From: Chlorobiota bacterium
GTDB taxonomy: Bacteria; Bacteroidota; Ignavibacteria; Tepidaquicellales; OLB5
NCBI GenBank assembly: GCA_022616535.1
Contig: JAKEEM010000001.1
Span: 1-47,562 of the forward strand
Length of the DNA stretch: 47,562 nucleotides
Direction of reading: 5' to 3'
A program made the position numbers and the translations under genes. The first letter of the stretch is position 1, and each line of letters opens with the position of its first letter. The notes below the pieces were generated by a model. It saw nothing but the letters and a program-made list of their open reading frames with translations. It was not told the origin of the DNA and did no database searches. Shown piece by piece: positions 17,428-27,149 of this stretch.

Positions 17428-20400
17428 TTGCTCAAAAATAAAACCAAATTTTTTAAATATATCTTTATGTTAGCAGCCGTTGGGCTGTTATTTTGCTCCA
17501 CTAAAGATACTCTTTCGCAAGGCAGAGACAGAAGCAAGTATTTAGGCATTATTGATACATCTCTCTCTTACAGCGATACCTCTCTAATTTCAGATACAAC
17601 TAGAATGAGGGAACCCGTCGATTCAACAGCCAGGATAAAAAACTTTAAGTATGAAAGGACCGACACTTACAATCCTCAATTCGGTGATTATAAATCTCCG
17701 CTATTGCTTTACGGCTCAAACAGGCTTGAATACCGCGTTACGATTGATTCTCTTAACAATGTTATTATAAAAGAAACTTTTGAAGGAGAATTGACAAAAG
17801 TCCCCTTAGTAATTCCGCTTGATAAATACATTGAGGTCAGAAGTAAGCTGGGGCTTCAGGAGCAATTATACAGAATTGTTGCCGAAAACTACCAGATTGA
17901 AACTGAAGACGACCTTGAAAAATTATTTAAAAACATTACTGAAATTACAATTCCCCTTCCTTTTACATCTGAAACAATATTCGGTCCCCCCACAATTAAT
18001 TTAAAAATAAACGGAATAATCGATATAACGGCTTCATACCAGAAAAGCACGAATGATTTACAAACGATATTACAGGAATCCCAGGACCAAAATAATATTA
18101 ACTTTAAGCAGGAAGTTCAGGTAACTACCAAAGGAACTGTAGGTGATAAGCTTACAATCGATGCAGACTGGAACTCACAGCGAACGTTTGAATTTGAAAA
18201 CCAGCTGAAATTAAAATACAAAGGATACCCGGATGAAGTAATTCAAAGCATAGAAGCAGGAAACGTTTCGCTTGAAACAAAATCAAACTTAATCGGAAGC
18301 ACGCAGGCGCTTTTTGGTGTTAAAGCGCAGTTTAAGCTGGGTCCGTTAACTTTAACAACCATTGCATCACAGAAGAAAAGCGAAAAAAAGGAAGTAAACA
18401 TTACTGGCGGCTCGGTTGAAACTCCGTTTGAGATTCCAATATGGGATTACTCCGAAAACAATTACCTGCTTGATGAAAAAGATTCAACTCTTTTTATTAA
18501 TTATTTGAGAAACGGAACAGTTGTAAATGATGTAACTGAAATTGAAGTGTGGGTGATTGCTGAAGCTAATAATCCCAGCAAGAGAGCCGTAATTGCATAT
18601 GATTCACTTGGAAACAGACCCGCAAACGGCTATAGCGGTCTTCCTCTAAACGATAGTGACGGCGTAAGGCTAAATGGGAATTTTATAAAACTCGATGAAA
18701 GTGAGTATACACTGAACCGATATGCAGGATATATAACACTGAACGGAAATCTGCAGCAGTATGGTAAGGATGCTATCGCAGTTGCATATAAAGTTAATAC
18801 TTCTCAGGGAACATTTCAATATGGTGATTTTGTTAGGGAGGTTGGTTCCACTCAGAGGTTAACTTTAAAATTAATAAGAACAAATTTTCTAAAATCCCCC
18901 GACCAAAATTCAAACCATGTAAAATTATGGAACAGACTTTTAAAGAATATATATCACCTTGGAGTAAGAAACGTTAAAAACGACCCCTCAAATTTAACAT
19001 TTAATATTTACTATAATGTAACCGGGCAGCCACCCAATCCAAACTATGACGGCGAAGGGCCGGTAAACGGCAGGTCTTATATGAATCTTGTCGGGCTTGA
19101 TTACCGTGTAAACGGAAATCCGACAGACAGTTTGCCCACGGGCGACGGGTATTTCGATTTTTTTGTCAATAACACTATAGATTTGACAAATGGAAACGTA
19201 ATTATTCCGCACATGAGACCATTTTCATATGCACTTCAGCAAGCCGGGGTCAGCAGTGACTATATTGGAAGGAATGATACAGTTTACAAATCTTCAAAAA
19301 ATACTGCTCAGCAGAGTGGCTTTCTTAAATTCATTTTAAAAGGTGTTGCAAAAGGCGATGCTTCTTCAAGGTACTCGCTTGGTTTTAATGTAGTTGAAGG
19401 AAGCGTGAAGGTATTTAACGGTTCTGTTGAGCTTGTTGCAGGAGTTGACTATACGGTCGATTATTCTATTGGCGAGCTTGTTATAAGAAATGCCAGCGCT
19501 TTGGTTTCGGGGGCAAACTTAAAAATTACATATGAAACAAACGATTTGTTCCAGCTTGCTTCAAAAACCCTAATTGGCACAAGAGCGGAACTATCTATTA
19601 ATAAAACAAGCTATCTCGGGTTTACTTTAATTAACCTGAAACAGCAGACACTTAATGATAAAATCAGGATCGGGGAAGAACCCACAAACAATACAATTAT
19701 AGGCTTCGATGCATCAACTGACATAAAAACCAACTTACTTACAAAGCTTGTAAACAAAATTCCCGGTTACAATACAAAAGAAGAATCAATTTTAAATTTA
19801 AAGGGCGAAATCGCATTTATGCTGCCCGACCCAAACACCAAGAAAAGCAGAATACCAAGCGATAACGGTGAAGCCGTTGCTTATATCGATGATTTTGAAG
19901 GTGTGAAAAAAATAATTCCCTTGGGTTTGAATCCTTTATCATGGACACTATCAAGCATTCCGGTTGACCCGACGCTTGTCCCGGTTTTTAATACTGATGA
20001 CGAACGCGACAGCTTAATGAGCCGGAAAAGGGCCCGCCTCAACTGGTATAATTTAATCAATAACGTATTAATAAGTGATGTTTATCCGAACAGGAGCATT
20101 GCAAGCAATCAAAACCAGTCTTTAACTCCGATGGTATTTGACATTAAACCCGATACAGTAGGGCCCTATAACTATATTACCCAGCAGGAATTCGTAGCCG
20201 ATGGCCTGGACGTAAATAAATGGTCAGGTGTATTTAAATTTTTGAATACTTCGCAGACAAATCTTTTGGATGAAAATATTAATTATATTGAAGTGTGGAT
20301 GCAGGTAAACGGGAACAATGTTTTACAGGACGATTCGGCAAAAATGATAATAGACCTTGGAACAATTTCAGAGAGAATAATAACTTCAAAGAGAATCCCG

Positions 20401-23400
20401 CCTAATTCTACCGACCAAAACGTAAATTACCATACTGAAGACAAAGACGGAAGCGGTCAGCTTGATGTCGGTGAGGATAACGGCATTGACGGAAGAACAG
20501 ATGCAGAGGAAGTTGCTATATTCGGTAATGGAATTAACGGCAATGACCCAAGTAGAGATAACTATGCGTGGACCCAGGGAAGTGCTGTTTACACTTCTTT
20601 TAACGGGACGCAAGGCAATGCCACAAATTTAACTGAAGCCAAAAGAATCGATACCGAAGATTTGAACAACAGCGGAACTCTTGATTTAACTAATAATTAT
20701 TTTGAGTATGTTGTTCCCTTAAAACTCGATTCGGTTTCAGTTGCAAATCACCCTTTCATAGCAGGCGGGGGTAACCAGGGTTGGTATCAGTTCATAATTC
20801 CGCTGGATGAATGGAGAAGCAAAATCGGTGCCAATGCTTCGTTCACTAATATTCAGTATGCAAGAGTATGGTTTAAAGGATTCAGTGGAAATACCCAAAT
20901 TAAAATCGTCGATTTCAGTCTTGTAGGCAACCAATGGGTAAAATCAAATAAAAATGACACTTCCTACAACGTATCGGTTGTAAACATAGAAGACAACTCA
21001 AACATATACCAGCCGCCGGTTCCGGGTGATGTGCTAAGGCAAAGGGATCAAACACAGGTTGACCAGAATGTATTATCTAATGAGCAGTCCATATCTCTTG
21101 ATGTAAGAAACCTGCTTCCGGGTCAAGGCAAATACCTGTTTAAATCATTTACAACAAGACCAATTGACTTAATAAATTACAAAATACTGAAATTATTTGT
21201 CAATGGCGACAGCTCATTCAGTTATACCAATCCAAACGATTATGACGCCGCGGTGATTGTAAGAATCGGTGCCGACACTGCAAATTATTACGAATACAGG
21301 GCTCCCGTTCACGCCGATATCAGGCCGGGTACTCCATGGAATCCGCTGAATGAAATCAATATCAACTTAAGCGAGATGACCTCGGTAAAGCAGTCAACAG
21401 ACACTTCAGGAAATATTGTATATATCGATGTTCAAAACGGTCCCCCCGGCTCAAAATACAGTGTTGTCGGAAATCCTTCAATCAGAGATGTAAGGCAAAT
21501 CGTTCTCGGTATATACAATAACAATAAAGACCCGATTGTTACAAAGGCACTTACAGGCTCGGTTTGGTTTAACGAGATGCGGGTTCTCAAGACTAATGAT
21601 GCAAGCGGCTACGCATTCACACTTAGTGCCGGGCTGAAAATTGCAGATTTGGCTGTGCTCAATTTGTCATTCAATAAAACTGACCCTAATTTTCACAATC
21701 TTGAAGGGAGATTCGGTACCCTGAATCTGGCAAACAGCTGGGAGATCTCAGGCACGGTAAATGCACATAAGGTTTTAAACTCCCTGCTCTCGCGTTATGT
21801 ATCGGTAAAATTCAAGGATTTCTTTACAATTCCAATATCATTTTCGCATACTGAAATACTTGACAAACCAAAATATCTCCCCAGCACTGACGTTGACCTT
21901 GAAACAGCTGCTAACAATGTATACAACAGAGTAAAAGATTCAACAGGTAATACCGAATTGGCCGAGTACATGTCCAATCAGGTCAGGGTTTCCGCACAAA
22001 CATTAAGAATTGCAAACAGATTTTCAATCAGCGGAATGAAATTTACTTTTCCGGGCGATAACTTTTTTGTCAAGCAAATATTAAATAAAATTGAAATAAA
22101 TTTTGTAAGGAATACATATGTTGAAAGAACACCGACTCTTGAGAGCAAATATGCATGGGATATGAACGGAAATATTGGCTTGGGCTCTGAGATAGATTTA
22201 ATGGAAAAATTAAATCTTAAAATCGGAAAATTCCTGCCTTTCGGAGATGAATTCAAAGAAGCTAAAATGTATTTCTTCTTCCCCTTTATGCCTCTTGCTC
22301 CGCTGTATACTTCAAGCATAAGCATGCAGGGTAGCTTTAACAGAAGGCGAGGTGACGAAAAGCTCAGAACACAGTTTTCACCAAATCCGACCTCAAGGCA
22401 GTTTGATGCACAAAGAAGCTTTAATCTCGACTGGAAGTTTATTGAGAATTGGGTTGTTGACATCACGGGCAATTACGGTTTCAGAACAGGAAGCGATTTA
22501 ACCTTTCTCGAAACTACGAATGACTCGCTCAGGCTGCAGCGTTCAGAGGGCGAAATCTGGGATGACATCTTCTTTAACAACGGTTTAATAAACTGGGGCA
22601 AAGACCTGGATTATGCTCAAACGGTTTCGATTAATCCCAAATTCAACATTCCCGGCTTAAGGGATTTTGTTGACCTCACATCATCATACAGGGTGCAGTA
22701 CGGGTGGAGAGCATCACAGTATAACGTCAGCCTCGGAAGCAACGTGGGATACAGCTCCGATTTCCAGTCAACTGCATTTCTGAAGCTCAACCAGATATTC
22801 AACATCTTCAAAGCCGGCGAAAATAAAATACTCGGCGGAGCAATCTCCTCAGCATATCAGGACGATAAACAGGACCCTGCGGATATACTTAAGCTTTTAA
22901 AGACATTTGTTCCGGAACAGCTTAACATAACTTTTTCCCAGTCAAAGCAGCTTACAAATCCGGCAATCAGCGGTATACCCGGATTCGGCAACTTCTGGAT
23001 GAAATTCAAGTGGGACGAAAGCCTCGGACCCTCAAGATTATACCAGCTTGGATGGGTTACTGAACCGGGAAGAAGGATTCCGGGAGTGCAGTTAACAGAC
23101 GGGCATAATCTAAATAATTCAGTAACTTTTAATACATTCATTAATCCGATATTTCCGAATAACCTTAAAATTAACTTTACATACAAAATTACAAATGCGT
23201 CAAATAAATCAATTACATACAACACTGATTCAGTAACAGGGGCTTTGAGCCCGCCTACTGCAAATACAGAAAGCAGAACCCTGACAAGACCAAGCTTTTT
23301 CATTTCAGGAGATATTGTTAGCAGCATGGGAGTGGGTTTTAATCCACAAAGCCAGGCTAAGGAAATTGCCGATAAATTCGAATCAAACGTTGTATCTTTC

Positions 23401-24051
23401 CCCTTCCCGAGCTGGACGCTTACCTTAAGCGGTGTTGAAAAGTTTGAAATGTTTTCCAACTTCGCACAGTCGGTAACAATAGAAAGCGGCTATTCATCCG
23501 AGTATAAGAAGGTTTTAAGTTACGACGGTGTCACCCCCGAACGTACAAGAGACCAGGGAATTACTGCGGGATTTTCACCGCTGATTGGAGTGAATTTCAC
23601 TTTCAAACCGATTTCCGAAGGAAATTTGACTGCATCGTTCAAGTTAAGCAAAACCGATAACTACATCCTTGAACCAAACAGCGCCAATATTACCAATACT
23701 GCAACCAATGATTTATCCATTAACGCAAGCTACACAAAGTCCGGATTCAAAGTTCCGCTGTTCGGCTTATCGCTTGAAAACAACCTGACAATTTCGTTTT
23801 CCTATACAAGAACAAAGAACGACCCTGTGGTTTACAGATACGACCCTTTGGGCGATATTTGGAACACTAATTCCCAGACGGGTTCCACTTCAACCACAGT
23901 TAGCCCGTCTATCCAATACAATTTGTCAAAGAGCGTAACGCTTCAGCTTTTCTATAAGTATACAAAGGTTGAGCCGACAGGCAATAATCTGCAAATAACA
24001 ACAAGAACATCCAATGAGGCGGGTTTAAACGTAAAGCTGCAAATCCAGTAA
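17428..24051 (+). CDS. sprA: SprA, outer-membrane translocon of the type IX secretion system
   Basis: The product has 2207 residues, close to the 2300-2500 typical of SprA/Sov. A leader (about 1-31, MLKNKTKFFKYIFMLAAVG then a hydrophobic core) targets it to Sec. The long body is rich in alternating beta strands that would form the very large outer-membrane barrel through which cargo with C-terminal sorting domains is exported. An internal DKDGSGQLDVGEDNG-type stretch looks like a calcium loop. The start is TTG at 17428; a later ATG at 17467 would cut into the leader. Three likely cargo proteins are encoded nearby. The gene ends two bases before the SemiSWEET start. Confidence 0.9.
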   Translation: MLKNKTKFFKYIFMLAAVGLLFCSTKDTLSQGRDRSKYLGIIDTSLSYSDTSLISDTTRMREPVDSTARIKNFKYERTDTYNPQFGDYKSPLLLYGSNRLEYRVTIDSLNNVIIKETFEGELTKVPLVIPLDKYIEVRSKLGLQEQLYRIVAENYQIETEDDLEKLFKNITEITIPLPFTSETIFGPPTINLKINGIIDITASYQKSTNDLQTILQESQDQNNINFKQEVQVTTKGTVGDKLTIDADWNSQRTFEFENQLKLKYKGYPDEVIQSIEAGNVSLETKSNLIGSTQALFGVKAQFKLGPLTLTTIASQKKSEKKEVNITGGSVETPFEIPIWDYSENNYLLDEKDSTLFINYLRNGTVVNDVTEIEVWVIAEANNPSKRAVIAYDSLGNRPANGYSGLPLNDSDGVRLNGNFIKLDESEYTLNRYAGYITLNGNLQQYGKDAIAVAYKVNTSQGTFQYGDFVREVGSTQRLTLKLIRTNFLKSPDQNSNHVKLWNRLLKNIYHLGVRNVKNDPSNLTFNIYYNVTGQPPNPNYDGEGPVNGRSYMNLVGLDYRVNGNPTDSLPTGDGYFDFFVNNTIDLTNGNVIIPHMRPFSYALQQAGVSSDYIGRNDTVYKSSKNTAQQSGFLKFILKGVAKGDASSRYSLGFNVVEGSVKVFNGSVELVAGVDYTVDYSIGELVIRNASALVSGANLKITYETNDLFQLASKTLIGTRAELSINKTSYLGFTLINLKQQTLNDKIRIGEEPTNNTIIGFDASTDIKTNLLTKLVNKIPGYNTKEESILNLKGEIAFMLPDPNTKKSRIPSDNGEAVAYIDDFEGVKKIIPLGLNPLSWTLSSIPVDPTLVPVFNTDDERDSLMSRKRARLNWYNLINNVLISDVYPNRSIASNQNQSLTPMVFDIKPDTVGPYNYITQQEFVADGLDVNKWSGVFKFLNTSQTNLLDENINYIEVWMQVNGNNVLQDDSAKMIIDLGTISERIITSKRIPPNSTDQNVNYHTEDKDGSGQLDVGEDNGIDGRTDAEEVAIFGNGINGNDPSRDNYAWTQGSAVYTSFNGTQGNATNLTEAKRIDTEDLNNSGTLDLTNNYFEYVVPLKLDSVSVANHPFIAGGGNQGWYQFIIPLDEWRSKIGANASFTNIQYARVWFKGFSGNTQIKIVDFSLVGNQWVKSNKNDTSYNVSVVNIEDNSNIYQPPVPGDVLRQRDQTQVDQNVLSNEQSISLDVRNLLPGQGKYLFKSFTTRPIDLINYKILKLFVNGDSSFSYTNPNDYDAAVIVRIGADTANYYEYRAPVHADIRPGTPWNPLNEININLSEMTSVKQSTDTSGNIVYIDVQNGPPGSKYSVVGNPSIRDVRQIVLGIYNNNKDPIVTKALTGSVWFNEMRVLKTNDASGYAFTLSAGLKIADLAVLNLSFNKTDPNFHNLEGRFGTLNLANSWEISGTVNAHKVLNSLLSRYVSVKFKDFFTIPISFSHTEILDKPKYLPSTDVDLETAANNVYNRVKDSTGNTELAEYMSNQVRVSAQTLRIANRFSISGMKFTFPGDNFFVKQILNKIEINFVRNTYVERTPTLESKYAWDMNGNIGLGSEIDLMEKLNLKIGKFLPFGDEFKEAKMYFFFPFMPLAPLYTSSISMQGSFNRRRGDEKLRTQFSPNPTSRQFDAQRSFNLDWKFIENWVVDITGNYGFRTGSDLTFLETTNDSLRLQRSEGEIWDDIFFNNGLINWGKDLDYAQTVSINPKFNIPGLRDFVDLTSSYRVQYGWRASQYNVSLGSNVGYSSDFQSTAFLKLNQIFNIFKAGENKILGGAISSAYQDDKQDPADILKLLKTFVPEQLNITFSQSKQLTNPAISGIPGFGNFWMKFKWDESLGPSRLYQLGWVTEPGRRIPGVQLTDGHNLNNSVTFNTFINPIFPNNLKINFTYKITNASNKSITYNTDSVTGALSPPTANTESRTLTRPSFFISGDIVSSMGVGFNPQSQAKEIADKFESNVVSFPFPSWTLTLSGVEKFEMFSNFAQSVTIESGYSSEYKKVLSYDGVTPERTRDQGITAGFSPLIGVNFTFKPISEGNLTASFKLSKTDNYILEPNSANITNTATNDLSINASYTKSGFKVPLFGLSLENNLTISFSYTRTKNDPVVYRYDPLGDIWNTNSQTGSTSTTVSPSIQYNLSKSVTLQLFYKYTKVEPTGNNLQITTRTSNEAGLNVKLQIQ

Positions 24052-24053
24052 GA

Positions 24054-24311
24054 TTGGAAACCGTTAGCTTAATAATCGGTTTAAGTGCAGCATTTTTAAC
24101 AACATTTGCATTTCTGCCGCAGGCGATTAAGACAATCAAAACCAAACACACAAAAGACCTCTCCCTGCCGATGCTTGTTATGGTTGAACTCGGCTTAATA
24201 TGCTGGCTTGCGTACGGACTGCTCATTAACAGCACTCCCGTTATTGCAGCAAATACAGTATCGATTGTTTTCATTAGCATCATTCTTTATATGAAGTTCA
24301 AGTATAAGTAA
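24054..24311 (+). CDS. SemiSWEET-type sugar transporter
   Basis: The product has 85 residues with three hydrophobic helices, the size of bacterial SemiSWEETs (MtN3/PQ-loop family). The PQ motif is in FLPQAIKTIKTKHTKDLSLPM, which marks the first helix. Such proteins form dimers and carry sugars down their gradient across the inner membrane. The start is TTG at 24054, two bases after the sprA stop, so it is probably translated from the sprA transcript. A link to secretion is not implied. Confidence 0.8.
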   Translation: METVSLIIGLSAAFLTTFAFLPQAIKTIKTKHTKDLSLPMLVMVELGLICWLAYGLLINSTPVIAANTVSIVFISIILYMKFKYK

Positions 24312-24375
24312 TGCATTTTCTGCTTTTCAGACACCCTCTGTATCTCCCCCTTATTAAGGTAAAGATGTTGGCTCG

Positions 24376-24397
24376 TCCCCTCCTTAGCAAGGAGGGG
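24376..24397. repeat. GC-rich palindromic mosaic element, copy C
   Basis: CCCCTCCTT (24377-24385) pairs with AAGGAGGGG (24389-24397), the same stem as at 306-326 with an inverted loop triplet. It lies between the SemiSWEET and restriction-modification genes. Confidence 0.6.
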
Positions 24398-24641
24398 TGG
24401 CAGGAAGTGACGGGGTGGTCTAAAATTTCGCCTGACTGCAGCAGGCAGGCTGTTTTGGGCAAAAAGATACAGGGCAAAATGGCAGTGCAAAATTTCGTTG
24501 TATTGAGCAGAAAAGTACACGCCACAAAAAAAACCGTGCCTCAAAACCGATATTATGTAAAGTTGGCTTTTCGGAAACCCCATTTTTTGCCCATTTTTGA
24601 CTTGATGATATTTTGACATTTTTACACTCATCATCCCTCAG

Positions 24642-24674
24642 TGTAGGGTGCGACCCGCCGGGTCGCCCCTTACA
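24642..24674. repeat. GC-rich palindrome with GCGACCC/GGGTCGC arms
   Basis: TGTAGGGTGCGACCC pairs with GGGTCGCCCCTTACA around a short GCC loop; two bases are unpaired or mismatched. Palindromes with this GCGACCC-GGGTCGC core are common as dispersed intergenic repeats in diverse bacteria. Confidence 0.6.
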
Positions 24675-24728
24675 GCACAAGGTAAATTTAACACATTTGG
24701 ATTTATTTGTCAAGGTAAGTTAACAACT

Positions 24729-24759
24729 TTCACCTCATTAGGCACATATAGAGTGAAAT
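24729..24759. repeat. Palindrome TTCACCTCAT, copy 2 (degraded)
   Basis: It aligns with 60-90 in the same orientation at about 27 of 31 positions. The left arm (24729-24738) is identical; the right arm (24748-24757) has two changes that weaken the hairpin. Confidence 0.55.
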
Positions 24760-24870
24760 CCGATTTTCGGTTAACTCAATCAATTACTAATTGGTAATTA
24801 TTAATTAATAATTGTATATCATAAATTGCTGAGATTATGTAAATTTGGGAAAATTTAAAACTTTACTATT

Positions 24871-27114
24871 ATGTCATTAATTGATAAAGGGTTACAGGAA
24901 GGTCTTATCAAATTTGATGAGACGAGAAAAAGTATTACTTATACTACAATTAATAAAAAATACAGATTTACTGACCCGGAAGAACAGGTACGGGCTGAAT
25001 TGTATTTACAGTTAATATTTACTTATGGCTATAAAAAAGAAAGAATTGATTTGGAAGTCCTTGTACCCAGGAGAACACCAACAGATAAAGCGGATATCGT
25101 TGTATTTACAGATGATGAACTTAAAAACCCTTATATAGTTACCGAATGTAAAAAGCCTGAAATAACGGACGCAGAATTCATTCAGGCAATTGAACAAGGA
25201 TTTGGAAATGCTAACTCATTACGTGGTAATTACCTGATTGTAACATCAGGTTTAAAAACGGCTTACTATAATGTAAAAGACTTCCCGGTTGCCGAAAGAA
25301 GTGAAAACATAATCGCAGATATACCAAAAGCTGGGGAAAAGAAAACACATAAATATAAATACACCAAAGGCGGAATAAACGGATTTGAATTGGAATTAGT
25401 CAGCGAAGCAGAATTAGTAAGAAGATTTAAACAGGCGCACGATACGTTATGGGGAGGAGGGGAACGAAATCCATCAGAAGCATTTGATGAGCTTGATAAA
25501 ATTATTTTCTGTAAAATATGGGATGAACTTGTCCCAAGGAAAAAAGGTGAACCATACGATTTCCAGCTTTTCACAGGTGAGCATCCTGAAAGGTTAATGT
25601 CAAGAATTAAAAAGCTCTATCATAAGGGGAGAGAAAAAGACCCTAATGTATTTAGCGATAATATCACTATTACGCCACAGGAAATGCAAACTATAGTTGG
25701 CTATCTTGCACCAATTAACTTAAGCAAAACCAATTTAGACAGTAAAGGCAGAGCATTTGAAACTTTCTTAGGTGCATTTTTCAGAGGAGATTTCGGACAA
25801 TATTTCACGCCAAGAACAATAGTTAAATTTATTACCGATACACTGCCTATTACAAACGAATCGCTTGTGCTTGACCCGGCGTGCGGAAGCGGAGGCTTTT
25901 TATTGTATGCACTAGATAAAGTTAGGCTACTTGCAAGAAATATGACTGAACAAGGCTACTTTGAAGATACAAATGAAGAAAAAAAATACTGGCATGAATT
26001 TGCACAAAACAATTTATATGGCATTGAGATAAACAAGGGCATTTCAAGAACAGCTAAAATGAATATGATTATCCATGATGACGGGCATACAAACGTAATA
26101 AATAATGACGCTCTTGAAGATATAGAAAATAAAATATTCCTTAACGCAGTCAAAAATGGAAGCAAAGGATATAAAAATTTTAAAAAAGATAACTTTGATT
26201 TCATAATAACAAATCCTCCCTTCGGCTCAACTTTAAAACAATCCGAAAAATCGTACTTTACATATTATGAGCTTGCAAAAAAGTCAACGGACTGGATTAA
26301 GCTGAGGCTTGGGAATATCCGGACGAACGAATACAGAGATATGCAAAACTCAGAAATACTATTTCTCGAACGATGTTATAATTTTCTTAAAGTCGGCGGA
26401 TATTTAGCTATGGTAGTGCCAGATGGAATGCTAACTAATTCTACACAACAATATGTAAGAAACTGGGTTGAAGAGCATTTCAGAATTGTTGGAGTTGTTT
26501 CGTTACCTCAAACTGCCTTTACTGCCACTGGGGCAGGAGTAAAAAGCTCTGTTATTTTTTTAAAAAAGTATGACCTTGCAACAACAAAGGCGCTTCAGGC
26601 AGTAAAAGCAAAAACGCAGGATGAGTTATTTGAAATGCCTGTTTACGGACCTGCAATTAAACAGCTTGAAGCAAAAGAGGCAAGAATAATCGCAAAGGGC
26701 GATAATGTAATACAAACAATAACCGAAGAACTTGAAAATCACTTAAAAGCTCTTAAAGAACAGGGCAAGCTAACAGAGAAGGAAAGAAAGGAACTTATAA
26801 TTGCTGCAAAGGATAGAATAAATAAACATAAGAAAACCGAGGAATATCAAAACTGGAAAAGAGATATAACTGATGAATATAACGAAAAGATTGAAAATAT
26901 AATTGAAACTTTAAATGATGAATATATTAAAAAGGTTAAGGAACGCCTGCAGTACTACCCGATATTTATGGCGATAGCCGAAGATATTGGCTATGATGCA
27001 ACCGGCAGGATAACTGGTAGAAACGAACTTGAAGATATTTCAAAAGAACTCGCAAGGTTTATTGAAAACATAGAGGATAGGAAAGAAAGTTTTTTTCAAT
27101 TAGCCCTGGCTTAG
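24871..27114 (+). CDS. Restriction-modification subunit: PD-(D/E)xK nuclease fused to N6-adenine methyltransferase
   Basis: The product has 747 residues. Residues about 20-150 match the HsdR N-terminal nuclease fold, with the catalytic set Asp75 (ADIVVF), Glu92 and Lys94 (ECK). A helical region follows at about 190-290. The methyltransferase domain has motif I DPACGSGGF (335-343) and motif IV NPPFG (448-452), the signature of N6-adenine enzymes of the HsdM type. A charged, probably coiled-coil tail runs from about 590 to 720. Plain HsdM proteins lack the nuclease domain. With the specificity gene 35 bases downstream, the layout resembles BcgI-like type IIB systems, in which one subunit both cuts and methylates. 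No helicase-type HsdR gene is present in the window. Confidence 0.85.
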   Translation: MSLIDKGLQEGLIKFDETRKSITYTTINKKYRFTDPEEQVRAELYLQLIFTYGYKKERIDLEVLVPRRTPTDKADIVVFTDDELKNPYIVTECKKPEITDAEFIQAIEQGFGNANSLRGNYLIVTSGLKTAYYNVKDFPVAERSENIIADIPKAGEKKTHKYKYTKGGINGFELELVSEAELVRRFKQAHDTLWGGGERNPSEAFDELDKIIFCKIWDELVPRKKGEPYDFQLFTGEHPERLMSRIKKLYHKGREKDPNVFSDNITITPQEMQTIVGYLAPINLSKTNLDSKGRAFETFLGAFFRGDFGQYFTPRTIVKFITDTLPITNESLVLDPACGSGGFLLYALDKVRLLARNMTEQGYFEDTNEEKKYWHEFAQNNLYGIEINKGISRTAKMNMIIHDDGHTNVINNDALEDIENKIFLNAVKNGSKGYKNFKKDNFDFIITNPPFGSTLKQSEKSYFTYYELAKKSTDWIKLRLGNIRTNEYRDMQNSEILFLERCYNFLKVGGYLAMVVPDGMLTNSTQQYVRNWVEEHFRIVGVVSLPQTAFTATGAGVKSSVIFLKKYDLATTKALQAVKAKTQDELFEMPVYGPAIKQLEAKEARIIAKGDNVIQTITEELENHLKALKEQGKLTEKERKELIIAAKDRINKHKKTEEYQNWKRDITDEYNEKIENIIETLNDEYIKKVKERLQYYPIFMAIAEDIGYDATGRITGRNELEDISKELARFIENIEDRKESFFQLALA

Positions 27115-27149
27115 ATAAAAATAAAATTTTTATTGTAAGCTGGGGCAAG

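Larger units (their letters stand above)
24312..24870. other. Gene-free, repeat-rich stretch
   Basis: No credible gene is seen; overlapping short frames on both strands read through the repeats. It contains a mosaic hairpin (24376-24397), an imperfect GCCTG...CAGGC palindrome (24430-24451), a TGTAGGG/CCCTTACA palindrome (24642-24674) and a second copy of the TTCACCTCAT repeat (24729-24759). The right 100 bases are very AT-rich and lead into the restriction-modification unit. Confidence 0.65.

Noticed and set aside
24311-24713. Several overlapping frames of 75-115 residues on both strands
   Set aside because: They read through palindromic repeats, have no family-like pattern and contradict each other.
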